From Bacteroidales bacterium (lineage in GTDB: Bacteria > Bacteroidota > Bacteroidia > Bacteroidales > Marinilabiliaceae): a stretch of DNA of 33,734 bases. The notes below the pieces were generated by a model that was given only the letters and a program-made list of their open reading frames with translations, searched no databases and was not told the origin of the DNA. The stretch spans positions 1 through 33,734 of the forward strand of contig JAKSBD010000174.1 in the NCBI GenBank assembly GCA_022361295.1. Direction: 5' to 3'. Shown one piece after another: positions 20,797-31,436 of the stretch (position 1 is the first letter of the stretch; every line of letters starts with the position of its first letter). The position numbers and the translations under genes are program-made.

Positions 20797-21010
20797 ATTC
20801 AATAGATCGTTAGACTTTAGACAATAGACATCGGAGCTATGAAGAATTAATTCCAATTGAATTTCGGAATGCGCCTTTAGAATTTTGATGTTTAATTGGT
20901 ATAAGTACTCTTAATGGTTTCAGAACTTATTTACAAGGTGCTTAAAACCAATTTATAAAACCAAACAAGTAAATTAGATCAAACATCTATTTTTCAATTG
21001 TTTACAAAAA
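20797..21010. repeat. Diverged intergenic repeat, version A (two blocks, interrupted)
   Basis: Blocks ATTCAATAGATCGTTAGAC.. (20797-20822) and GCTTAAAACC..TTTACAAAAA (20940-21010) match 31175-31201 and 31215-31285 in order and orientation. Confidence 0.75.
20853..20902. repeat. Interspersed repeat copy 2 (50 nt, identical to 9895-9944)
   Basis: CCAATTGAATTTCGGAATGCGCCTTTAGAATTTTGATGTTTAATTGGTAT. Confidence 0.9.
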
Positions 21011-21144
21011 GTTAACAATCTATTGTAATTTAATAAAGGAATTAAATCTATTTCCCTGGTGTAAACTTCAGTCAAATGCACTTCAATAAACCTATTTTTA
21101 ACAAAATTTGTTGGACTACATATAAATGAATCGCTTCAGAATTG

Positions 21145-21152
21145 TAACTTTG
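21145..21152 (+). promoter_or_regulatory. Putative -7 box (TAACTTTG) of the sigma54-activator gene
   Basis: TAnnTTTG match about 50 nt upstream of the ATG at 21202. Confidence 0.4.
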
Positions 21153-21201
21153 TCAGGTTTTCTGCAATTTTAGCAGGTTTATTTGAAGATATCAGTAGGG
21201 A

Positions 21202-22449
21202 ATGGATTTACAACAAATCAAACAACGTTTCGGAATAATTGGTAATTCATTTGGGCTTAATCGCGCCATTGATGTAGCTGTGCAGGTGGCTCCAACTGAT
21301 TTATCGGTATTAATAACAGGAGAAAGCGGAACCGGTAAAGAGGTGATGCCACAAATTATCCATCAATCGAGTGCCCGAAAGCATGGCTCATATATTGCGG
21401 TTAACTGTGGTGCTATTCCTGAGGGAACCATCGACTCCGAATTATTTGGCCATGAGAAAGGTGCTTTTACCGGTGCCTTATCCGATAGAAAAGGCTATTT
21501 CGAAGAAGCTAATGGCGGTACTATTTTCTTAGATGAGATTGGTGAATTGCCGCTTAATACACAGGTACGATTACTTCGTGTATTAGAAGCAGGTGAATTT
21601 ATTAAAGTTGGCTCTTCAAAGGTACTCAAAACGGATGTTCGCGTAGTAGCTGCTACCAATGTAAAAATGGAACAGGCTATTAAAGAAGGTAAGTTTCGCG
21701 AGGATTTATTTTACCGTTTAAACAGTGTGCCTATTTCTATTCCTCCTTTGAGAGAAAGAGCTGACGACATTTATTTATTATTCAGAAAGTTTGCCAACGA
21801 TTTTGCCACACGTTACCGTATGCCTGCAATACGCCTAAGCTCTGATGCCAAAGAAATGCTATTGCGCTATCGCTGGCCAGGAAATATTCGTCAATTAAAG
21901 AATATTACAGAGCAAATTTCTGTTATTGAGCAACAACGTGAAATTAACGGGGAAGCTATCACTAAGTATCTTCCATACCATTCGGGCGATAATTTACCGG
22001 CTATTATAACAGATAATAAAAAAGAAGATTCTGATTTTAGCAACGAGCGAGAGATCTTATATAAAGTATTGTTCGACATGAAGAACGATATGCATGATTT
22101 AAAAAAGCTTGTTCTGGACCTGATGGAAAATGGTGGCGTTAATGCGCAAGGTGAACATGCCCAAATCATTCAGAAACTATATCAGAGTGAAGATGGCGAC
22201 TTTGTACCGGGCAATAACAATGTACAGCCTATGACTTATTCTCAACCTGTTCATGAAGAAGGTCATGGCCCTATCCAGGATACAGAAGAGTTCGTGGAAG
22301 AATCTCTTTCATTGGCCGATAAAGAAATAGAATTAATTAAGAAAGCGCTTGATAAATACAATGGCCGTCGTAAACAAGCAGCTGTTGAATTAGGTATTTC
22401 AGAACGTACCTTATATCGTAAAATTAAAGAATATCAGATAGAACGATGA
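21202..22449 (+). CDS. Sigma54-dependent transcriptional activator (AAA+ with Fis-type HTH, no receiver domain)
   Basis: 415 aa; Walker A GESGTGKE, GAFTGA loop, GGTIFLDEIGELP, RWPGNIRQLKN, C-terminal RRKQAAVELGISERTLYRKIKEY. Confidence 0.95.
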   Translation: MDLQQIKQRFGIIGNSFGLNRAIDVAVQVAPTDLSVLITGESGTGKEVMPQIIHQSSARKHGSYIAVNCGAIPEGTIDSELFGHEKGAFTGALSDRKGYFEEANGGTIFLDEIGELPLNTQVRLLRVLEAGEFIKVGSSKVLKTDVRVVAATNVKMEQAIKEGKFREDLFYRLNSVPISIPPLRERADDIYLLFRKFANDFATRYRMPAIRLSSDAKEMLLRYRWPGNIRQLKNITEQISVIEQQREINGEAITKYLPYHSGDNLPAIITDNKKEDSDFSNEREILYKVLFDMKNDMHDLKKLVLDLMENGGVNAQGEHAQIIQKLYQSEDGDFVPGNNNVQPMTYSQPVHEEGHGPIQDTEEFVEESLSLADKEIELIKKALDKYNGRRKQAAVELGISERTLYRKIKEYQIER

Positions 22450-22952
22450 GTAAAATAAATATCATAGTAACCTTATGCCTGTCATTAATTGTGAGCGCTT
22501 GCTCCATCAATATGACCATGAGCGGTGCGTCAATCCCTGAAAACCTTAATACATTTTCAGTGCAGTATTTTGATAACCGCGCCCCCCTTATTAATCCTGT
22601 TTTAAGTCAAAACCTAACAGAAGGATTAAAAGACCGTATTGCCAATGAATCTCGTCTAAACCTGGTTAATGGTACCGGAGATGTGGATTTTTCGGGTGAA
22701 ATTACCGGCTACAGTGTACGTCCAATGGCTATACAGGCCGATGCTGTTTCTGCTGAAACACGATTGAGCATGACTGTCAAAGTGCGCTATAAAAACTATA
22801 AAGATCCAAAGCTTAACTGGGAAAGTTCCTTCTCGGCATTCCGTGATTTTGAATCATCGCAAAATATCAATGCCATTGAAAATGAATTAACCGCTGAGAT
22901 GATTGAAGAAATTACCGAAAACATTTTCAATAAGTCTTTCGCCGATTGGTAA
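22446..22952 (+). CDS. LptE-like LPS assembly lipoprotein
   Basis: 168 aa; lipobox LIVSAC; SINMTMSGASIP..FSVQYFDNRAPLINPVLSQNLTEGLKDRI; overlaps preceding stop by 4 nt (ATGA). Confidence 0.85.
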   Translation: MSKINIIVTLCLSLIVSACSINMTMSGASIPENLNTFSVQYFDNRAPLINPVLSQNLTEGLKDRIANESRLNLVNGTGDVDFSGEITGYSVRPMAIQADAVSAETRLSMTVKVRYKNYKDPKLNWESSFSAFRDFESSQNINAIENELTAEMIEEITENIFNKSFADW

Positions 22953-22972
22953 AATAGTATTGCCTTAACTCT

Positions 22973-23902
22973 ATGAAGAAAACAGACTTTTTTGATTTAG
23001 TTGCTGAACCGGCATTACTCAATGAGGAATCATTACCTGCGTTGAATGAAATCGTAGAGGAATTTCCCTGGTTTCAAACAGGTCGTATGCTATTAATCAA
23101 AAACCTTCATACTATTGAGCATCTTCGATTCAATGGGGAGTTAAAACATTCTGCTGCGTTCATTGCTGACAGAAAACGGCTTTTTGAGCTTATTCACAAT
23201 CATTCTGCTCTTTCTGTTGAAGAGGATCAAACAACGGAAGAAATCAAACAGCCGGCAGAGGAGACAATTGAGGTACAAATCGATGAAGAGGTAGAAAACA
23301 AAAAATCATCTGTTGGTATCACTACTAAAGTAAGCTCTATTGCTGACTATTTCCAGGCAGATGATGTTTACGAGACGGCAGAGGGAAGCCAGATTGATTT
23401 TTCTGTTATGTCTGATGATCAATCAGACAAAGAAGAAACATCATCGATGGTCATGCCAAGTGTTGACTTTTTGGGCTATGAATCATCAGAGTATGTTGGT
23501 TATGAGCTTAAAGAAAGCATTGACCCGGAAGAGAAAAAAGATGAGAGTCATTCATTTTCTGATTGGTTAACCATGCTTCGTCATGCCCCCGTTCAACCGG
23601 AAGAAAAACCGGTGAAGAAAAAATCACAGCAAATTATTGATAATTTCCTTCAGATCGATTCACCGAAAATCATTCCATCACTCAATAAGCAAGAGGAAAA
23701 AGAGAAGGTGAAACCGGCATTTGACAATGATTCTGACGATAGTTCAGATGATTTAATGTCAGAAACTTTAGCTGATATTTACATCAGGCAAAAGCACTAT
23801 GATAAAGCAATTGGGATATATGAAAAGCTACGTTTGAAATATCCCGAAAAAAATGCTTACTTTGCACGTCGAATTAGCGACTTAGAAAAATTAACAAATT
23901 AA
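22973..23902 (+). CDS. Hypothetical protein with C-terminal TPR-like segment
   Basis: 309 aa; acidic middle region, C-terminus LADIYIRQKHYDKAIGIYEKLRLKYPEKNAYFARRI. Confidence 0.8.
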   Translation: MKKTDFFDLVAEPALLNEESLPALNEIVEEFPWFQTGRMLLIKNLHTIEHLRFNGELKHSAAFIADRKRLFELIHNHSALSVEEDQTTEEIKQPAEETIEVQIDEEVENKKSSVGITTKVSSIADYFQADDVYETAEGSQIDFSVMSDDQSDKEETSSMVMPSVDFLGYESSEYVGYELKESIDPEEKKDESHSFSDWLTMLRHAPVQPEEKPVKKKSQQIIDNFLQIDSPKIIPSLNKQEEKEKVKPAFDNDSDDSSDDLMSETLADIYIRQKHYDKAIGIYEKLRLKYPEKNAYFARRISDLEKLTN

Positions 23903-23917
23903 ATAATTGAGCGAGAT

Positions 23918-24280
23918 ATGTATACTTTTGTTTCGATATTAGTAATCTTAGTAAGTATCTTTTTAATCCTTATTGTTTTGGTTCAGAACTCTAAGGGTGG
24001 TGGTTTAGCATCAAACTTCTCATCACAAAACCAGGTGATGGGTGTTCGTAAAACAACTGATTTCTTAGAAAAAGCAACATGGACAATGGCTACTGCTTTA
24101 TTGGTATTGTCATTTGTAGCAGTAATGGTATTGCCAAAAGGACAGATGACCGGTGCTGAAATTGATGAGAAATTAAACACTTTACCATCACAGCAGCAAG
24201 AAATGCAGGCTTTCCCTTCTCCTGCACAAGGCGATGAAGAAGCTACTACAGAAGAAGCTCCTGCTGAAGAAGGCAACTAA
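23918..24280 (+). CDS. secG: Preprotein translocase subunit SecG
   Basis: 120 aa; LIVLVQNSKGGGLASNFS between two hydrophobic segments. Confidence 0.93.
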   Translation: MYTFVSILVILVSIFLILIVLVQNSKGGGLASNFSSQNQVMGVRKTTDFLEKATWTMATALLVLSFVAVMVLPKGQMTGAEIDEKLNTLPSQQQEMQAFPSPAQGDEEATTEEAPAEEGN

Positions 24281-24302
24281 TCACTAAGATTTAAAAATAT
24301 TA

Positions 24303-24334
24303 AAGAGGAAATCCGTTTGGGTTTCCTCTTTTTC
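24303..24334 (+). terminator. Terminator of secG
   Basis: AAGAGGAAATCC-GTTT-GGGTTTCCTCTT followed by TTTC. Confidence 0.8.
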
Positions 24335-24659
24335 GTTTAACCGTTTTATTTCAAAGAGTTTTAACGGTTCACGCACAGAAGTTGGGTCTGATCTGGAATT
24401 CAGTAGAGTGATGCTGCTGCTGTTTTAAGGTCAGATAGAGACTTGTTTAGTTTTAATTCTCTACATAATCCATACGCTCACCCCTTCCAGAGATGATATA
24501 CACAAGTCAGTTTACCACCGACTTCAATGGTGATTATTCATGTTATGTCCATTCAGGACCATTAAAATGTTAATATCACTTACTGAAAAATCCTATTTTA
24601 CAATAATAGCTGTCTGAGGATAAAAAAGTTGGAATTTAAAGATCGACATCCAAAAGTTT

Positions 24660-24747
24660 CTTTGGCAATTCTTACCAACTTCTTCGGCATTGCATTGAAA
24701 CTGCTTCGGGACAACTTCGGGTCCGCTTCGGATCAACCTCGCTGTCA
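24660..24747. repeat. 11-bp periodic CTTCGG-type tandem repeat, about 8 degenerate units
   Basis: CTTTGGCAATT/CTTACCAACTT/CTTCGGCATTG/CATTGAAACTG/CTTCGGGACAA/CTTCGGGTCCG/CTTCGGATCAA/CCTCGCTGTCA. Confidence 0.75.
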
Positions 24748-24768
24748 GCGAGGTTGATCCGAAGCGGA
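24722..24768. repeat. Perfect 47-nt fold-back palindrome (23-bp arms, 1-nt centre)
   Basis: TCCGCTTCGGATCAACCTCGCTG-T-CAGCGAGGTTGATCCGAAGCGGA. Confidence 0.97.
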
Positions 24769-24956
24769 TACCTTTCAGACTACCGGAAGGTACTTCCTTA
24801 ACAGGAACCTGTCAGCAGTACCACAAGTCAATATTTAGATAATTACGTAACGCATTCCTCTGCCCTTTCACGCTCTAAAAAATCCAATGTTTATTGACAA
24901 TGATCATCTATACACTGAATCCACATATTGAAATAAAGGCGAATGTATCATTATCA

Positions 24957-25102
24957 GCCTGTCATGGCACCATGTCACATGACAAGGCTAAACAATCCAT
25001 CTGCAATTTTGACCTTGTATCATTCTCTTCATGTCAGTCATCTGCAAAAAAGTCAGTGAAACTTATAAAAATATGTCATAAATTGCTTTGGCATACTTTG
25101 TG
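24957..25102 (+). promoter_or_regulatory. Putative groESL regulatory region
   Basis: TGTCATG...CATGACA inverted pair (24960-24984), further TGTCA at 24973, 25032, 25074, then TTGGCATACTTTG (contains TACTTTG, a TAnnTTTG-like box) about 50 nt before the groES ATG. Confidence 0.45.
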
Positions 25103-25151
25103 AGAAAAAAGCAATCGTAAAAATTTAAAACAACATTAAAAATTAATAGAT

Positions 25152-25430
25152 ATGTCAGAATTAAAAGGAAGAATCTTAGCCGGCAAAATTTTGGTTAAGC
25201 CTCAGGCAGCTGAAACAACAACAGCAAGCGGAATTATCATTCCTGATTCAGCCAAAGAAAAACCATTACAGGGTGAAGTTGTATTGGTTGGTGATGCTAA
25301 AAAAGACGAAGCTATGGAAGTGAAAATTGGTGATACAGTATTGTATGGTAAATACGGTGGTACTGAATTATCAATCGAAGGCGAAGACTACTTGTTGATT
25401 TCACAATCTGATGTATTATACATCCTTTAA
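25152..25430 (+). CDS. groES: Co-chaperonin GroES
   Basis: 92 aa; GRILAGKILVKPQAAETTTASGIIIPDSAKEKPLQGEVVLVG. Confidence 0.98.
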   Translation: MSELKGRILAGKILVKPQAAETTTASGIIIPDSAKEKPLQGEVVLVGDAKKDEAMEVKIGDTVLYGKYGGTELSIEGEDYLLISQSDVLYIL

Positions 25431-25502
25431 TAACTAAAATACTGGTTTAGTGGCAGATTAAGCTTCTGCCTACTACCATACCGCGATAACTATTGCGACT
25501 AA

Positions 25503-27170
<1,668 letters not shown>

Positions 27171-27198
27171 GAATCATCACAAACAAATTATATAGAAG

Positions 27199-27229
27199 AA
27201 GGGAAGTCCATTGGGCTTCCCTTTTTTTA
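27199..27229 (+). terminator. Terminator of groESL
   Basis: AAGGGAAGTCC-ATT-GGGCTTCCCTT followed by a T tract. Confidence 0.88.
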
Positions 27230-27326
27230 TGTTGGATCAAAAATATACGGATGTCATCTTTCATTCATCAAGCTAAATAAAGATCACATCCGTTAACTTC
27301 CTATAGTCAGATTTTAATTAATTGAG

Positions 27327-27334
27327 TATCTTTG
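27327..27334 (+). promoter_or_regulatory. Putative -7 box (TATCTTTG) of lepA
   Basis: TAnnTTTG match 50 nt upstream of the lepA ATG. Confidence 0.45.
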
Positions 27335-27383
27335 CAGTCCTTGTCAACCGATAGATAAGTTAATTGATTGAAAGTAATTGTAG

Positions 27384-29171
27384 ATGAAGAATATACGTAA
27401 TTTTTGCATTATTGCTCATATCGACCATGGAAAAAGCACCCTGGCTGACCGTTTGTTAGAATTCACCAAAACAGTTTCTGACAAAGACTTACAGGCACAG
27501 GTATTGGATGATATGGATCTGGAGCGCGAGCGTGGAATTACCATCAAGAGTCACGCCATCCAGATGGATTATGAGTTTGAGGGTGAAAAATATGTTTTGA
27601 ACCTGATTGATACACCGGGACACGTTGACTTTTCGTATGAAGTATCGCGTTCTATTGCCGCCTGTGAGGGTGCACTATTAATTGTTGATGCCACACAGGG
27701 TATTCAGGCTCAAACAATCTCCAATCTATATCAGGCCATTGAAAATGACTTGACCATTATTCCGGTATTGAATAAAATGGACTTGCCCAATGCTATGCCT
27801 GAAGAAGTGGAAGACCAGATTATTGACCTTATTGGTTGTGATCGGGAAGAAATTATCCGTGCCAGTGGTAAAACCGGCGAAGGTGTTAATGATATATTAG
27901 CTGCACTGATTAACAGGGTACCGGCACCTGAAGGCGACACAGAAGGACCGTTGCAATGTTTGATTTTCGACTCGGTATTTAACTCATTCCGAGGCATTAT
28001 TGCCTACTTTAAAGTGGTGAATGGCAGCATTAAAAAAGGTGATCATGTTAAGTTCTTCAACACCGCAAAGGAATACTACGCCGATGAAGTAGGTGTACTT
28101 CGTTTGGACATGGAGCCCCGCAAAGAGCTGAAAACAGGCGATGTGGGTTACATTATATCGGGTATCAAAACCAGTAAAGAGGTGAAGGTTGGTGATACAA
28201 TCACGCATGTAAAAGGTGGTTGTGCAGAAGCAATTGGTGGTTTTGAGGAAGTAAAGCCAATGGTATTTGCCGGTGTTTACCCAATTGATGCAGAGGATTA
28301 CGAAGATCTTCGCGCAGCAATGGAAAAACTGCAGTTGAACGATGCCTCATTGACCTACGAGCCTGAATCATCTGCAGCACTAGGATTTGGTTTCCGATGT
28401 GGATTCCTGGGCTTATTGCACATGGAGATTATACAGGAACGTCTGGATCGTGAATTTGACATGGCTGTTATTACAACTGTTCCTAACGTGCCATATGTGG
28501 CACACACTAAAAAGGGTGAAACCATTGATGTCCATACTCCATCAGAATTACCTGAACCAACCATTTTAGATGTGGTTGAGGAACCATATATCAGAGCATC
28601 GGTTATTACCAAGTCGGAATACATTGGTCAGATTATGACCCTTTGCCTTGGTAAGCGCGGTACATTAATGAAGCAGCATTACTTGACTGCTGACCGTGTG
28701 GATCTGGAATTTGAATTGCCGTTGGCCGAGATTGTATTTGACTTTTACGATAAGTTAAAGAGTATATCAAAAGGTTATGCCTCCTTTGACTACCATCCTA
28801 TTGAATTCAGAGCGGCAAAATTAGTTCGTTTGGATATTCTTTTAAATGGTGAAAGTGTTGATGCTTTATCATCGTTAATTCACTTTGATAATGCACAAAC
28901 ATTTGGTCGTCGTATGTGTGAAAAGCTTAAGGAACTGATACCTCGTCAGCAGTTTGACATTGCTATTCAGGCGGCTGTGGGCGCTAAGGTTATTGCCCGC
29001 GAAACAGTTAAGGCGGTTCGTAAAGATGTGACAGCCAAGTGTTATGGTGGTGATATCTCTCGTAAGCGTAAACTTTTGGAGAAACAGAAAAAAGGTAAGA
29101 AACGTATGAAGCAGGTTGGTAATGTAGAGGTACCACAAAAAGCCTTCTTAGCGGTTCTTAAACTAGACTAG
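27384..29171 (+). CDS. lepA: Elongation factor 4 (LepA)
   Basis: 595 aa; [51 protein letters not shown]-terminal [27 protein letters not shown]. Confidence 0.98.
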   Translation: MKNIRNFCIIAHIDHGKSTLADRLLEFTKTVSDKDLQAQVLDDMDLERERGITIKSHAIQMDYEFEGEKYVLNLIDTPGHVDFSYEVSRSIAACEGALLIVDATQGIQAQTISNLYQAIENDLTIIPVLNKMDLPNAMPEEVEDQIIDLIGCDREEIIRASGKTGEGVNDILAALINRVPAPEGDTEGPLQCLIFDSVFNSFRGIIAYFKVVNGSIKKGDHVKFFNTAKEYYADEVGVLRLDMEPRKELKTGDVGYIISGIKTSKEVKVGDTITHVKGGCAEAIGGFEEVKPMVFAGVYPIDAEDYEDLRAAMEKLQLNDASLTYEPESSAALGFGFRCGFLGLLHMEIIQERLDREFDMAVITTVPNVPYVAHTKKGETIDVHTPSELPEPTILDVVEEPYIRASVITKSEYIGQIMTLCLGKRGTLMKQHYLTADRVDLEFELPLAEIVFDFYDKLKSISKGYASFDYHPIEFRAAKLVRLDILLNGESVDALSSLIHFDNAQTFGRRMCEKLKELIPRQQFDIAIQAAVGAKVIARETVKAVRKDVTAKCYGGDISRKRKLLEKQKKGKKRMKQVGNVEVPQKAFLAVLKLD

Positions 29172-29209
29172 TATAAATTGATCCCTGTTGGGATGTGGAA
29201 ATAACTCGG

Positions 29210-29246
29210 GCTCGTCAAACTTTTGTTTGGCGGGCTTTTATTTTTT
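29210..29246 (+). terminator. Terminator of lepA
   Basis: GCTCGTCAAAC-TTTT-GTTTGGCGGGC with G-U pairs, then TTTTATTTTTT. Confidence 0.8.
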
Positions 29247-29876
29247 ATACGAACTAAGCCAATATCAACAAACACGAAGATTATAAATCAGTATAGCCGA
29301 TAACTCACCCCTCGGCATATTCTTTATTAATTTAACGGATAAGAAAGAGTAGAAACGACACATGAAGCTTTTGCTTAAACGATCATGGCTTCACAATCAA
29401 TACGAGACCGACAATCATTTATATAGCGTCGTATTCAATAAGAAACAAGATCCTTGTTTGCACATGAAGCAAGTGTTATTTTAGAGCCTGCCCACCCTCC
29501 TACTTAATATCTTTTCGTATCTATTCATATCATACTAGTATCTATCTTTCTATTAACTACATCTGTTTTTATTATTACTTAATCTTCTCTTTATGTCATC
29601 TATTCTTTTTTCATATGGTATGTTTCTTACCTATATTATTGGCTTCTATTTTTAATATGTATCTCTGCATTTATTATATAGATAAGTACTTCTAAGACTT
29701 AGATATATATTTATTGCATTTAGCAGTTAATTGTATCGGTCAGACATTTACTATTACAACTTATCTTACATTATTTAATCAAATATATAGCTCCTGTAAT
29801 TATTTATACAGCGCTGTTAACTATACAGATGGAGCAAATTGTATAAGCTGATAAGAATTGTATATATAAAACAGAA

Positions 29877-29941
29877 AGCTAATGCCACAAACAGGATACA
29901 CAAGCTCTTATTGAGCTGTTCTATACCTTGTTGCATTAGCT
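29877..29941. other. Strong imperfect hairpin of unknown function
   Basis: AGCTAATGC...GCATTAGCT outer arms (9 bp), AACAGG/CCTTGTT middle, AGCTC-TTATT-GAGCT apex. Confidence 0.65.
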
Positions 29942-30176
29942 ATAAACCTTGTACTGAGCAATTATTGCACAAAGAACAAATGGTTGGAGTTAGTAAAAGG
30001 AAAGCCTGTGAAGTACATGCTACAAACTGAAACCGGAAAAATACTAAGGGTATTAAACCCGCAATATGCATTAGAAAATCTATTACACATTGAAATTACT
30101 TCAAAACAAGTCACTTTGTTGTTTCATTGCACTTTCAATGTTCATGACGACATTCTAATACATAATCCGGGTTAAA

Positions 30177-30302
30177 AGGGACTGTCTCAAAAGTCAGAAA
30201 CATTTACCTGCGAGTTAGAAGACGTAAGTATTTATTTTTACGTTTTACAATTTACAAAATGAAAGTTTCATATTAGATTAAAATACTATTGAGACAGCAC
30301 CT
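30177..30302. mobile_element. MITE-like / IS-remnant element, 126 bp, 18-bp terminal inverted repeats
   Basis: AGGGACTGTCTCAAAAGT (30177-30194) vs reverse complement of ACTATTGAGACAGCACCT (30285-30302): AGGTGCTGTCTCAATAGT, 3 mismatches; resembles GGGACTGTCTCAAA-type IS ends; no transposase inside. Confidence 0.7.
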
Positions 30303-30364
30303 GCTGAAAGATCATACCAATAGTCTGCTATTGGCGCTTAACCGTTTTATAAATTGGTGAAATC

Positions 30365-31051
30365 TTATTCATCGTCAGGGGATAGAAACTTATAAACAAT
30401 ACCCGCTATAAGAGCACCGATAACAGGTGCTACCCAAAACAGCCATAATTGGCTCATAAACTCGCCTCCGGCAAATAAAGCCTGACTGGTGCTTCGGGCA
30501 GGGTTAACAGACGTATTTGTAACAGGAATACTAATGAGATGTATTAGTGTAAGACCTAATCCTATGGCTATGCCGGCAAAGCCCTTAGGGGCTTTTGAAT
30601 GAGTTGAACCAAGTATAATAATCAGGAACATAAATGTCATGGCAATTTCGCAAACCAAAGCAGCTACCAATCCATATCCATCTGGTGACTGGTCATTAAA
30701 TCCATTTGCAGCAAATCCCCCCACCTCAAACCCGGGCTTTCCGGTAGCAATAAGGTAAATGACAGTAGCACCGGTTATGGCACCCAACACTTGTGAAATA
30801 ATGTAAGGAACAATATCCTTAGCTTCGAAACGTCCTCCGGCCCACAATCCAATAGTGACAGCAGGATTTAAATGACATCCTGAAATATGGCCAATAGCGT
30901 AAGCCATGGTTAAAACAGTTAATCCAAAGGCTATGGATACACCTACAAAGCCTATCCCTAATTCAGGATATGCTGCAGCAAATACTGCGCTACCACAACC
31001 GCCTAAGACCAACCAAAGGGTTCCAAAAAACTCAGCAACTAATTTTTTCAT
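30365..31051 (-). CDS. aqpZ: Aquaporin Z-like MIP channel
   Basis: 228 aa; two NPA motifs ([24 protein letters not shown]), [23 protein letters not shown]. Confidence 0.94.
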   Translation of the reverse strand: MKKLVAEFFGTLWLVLGGCGSAVFAAAYPELGIGFVGVSIAFGLTVLTMAYAIGHISGCHLNPAVTIGLWAGGRFEAKDIVPYIISQVLGAITGATVIYLIATGKPGFEVGGFAANGFNDQSPDGYGLVAALVCEIAMTFMFLIIILGSTHSKAPKGFAGIAIGLGLTLIHLISIPVTNTSVNPARSTSQALFAGGEFMSQLWLFWVAPVIGALIAGIVYKFLSPDDE

Positions 31052-31174
31052 CTCATTAAAGTTTTAGGTTAAAAATAATCCAGTGCATAACTGAGGTGGT
31101 GATATACCACTATTACTCATTACGAGAAACAAATCTCACAGCCTGTTGCACCTAAGTAAAATTTATGTTCGGTT

Positions 31175-31285
31175 ATTCAATAGATCGTCAGACCATTAGA
31201 CTGATTTACACCTTGCTTAAAACCAGTTTTTTAAATCAAACAAGCAAAACAACTGAAGTATCTACTTATCAATTTATTACAAAAA
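31175..31285. repeat. Diverged intergenic repeat, version B (compact)
   Basis: Blocks 31175-31201 and 31215-31285 match 20797-20822 and 20940-21010. Confidence 0.75.
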
Positions 31286-31380
31286 CCGAACGAACTATTA
31301 GTTATTAATATTGATGAATAAATGTAGGGTGATATTTTGTATATGTCCAGTTGATAATACTATTTACAGCAGACAAAACA

Positions 31381-31414
31381 TAAAAAAAGCGGATGTAATA
31401 TCTAACATCCGCTT
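31381..31414 (-). terminator. Terminator of aspA
   Basis: On minus strand AAGCGGATGT-TAGATATT-ACATCCGCTT followed by TTTTT. Confidence 0.88.
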
Positions 31415-31436
31415 AAACAATTAACTAGTCAAGTAC

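Noticed and set aside
25085-25102. Sigma54 promoter upstream of groES (TTGGCATACTTTGTG)
   Set aside because: -24 part is fair but the -12 element and spacing do not match TGGCAC-N5-TTGC; TACTTTG fits a TAnnTTTG-like -7 box better.
29839-30175. Two overlapping 63-aa ORFs in the lepA-aqpZ gap, possibly a frameshifted gene remnant
   Set aside because: No recognisable domain, lies among hairpins and next to a MITE-like element; evidence too weak to call a gene or pseudogene.
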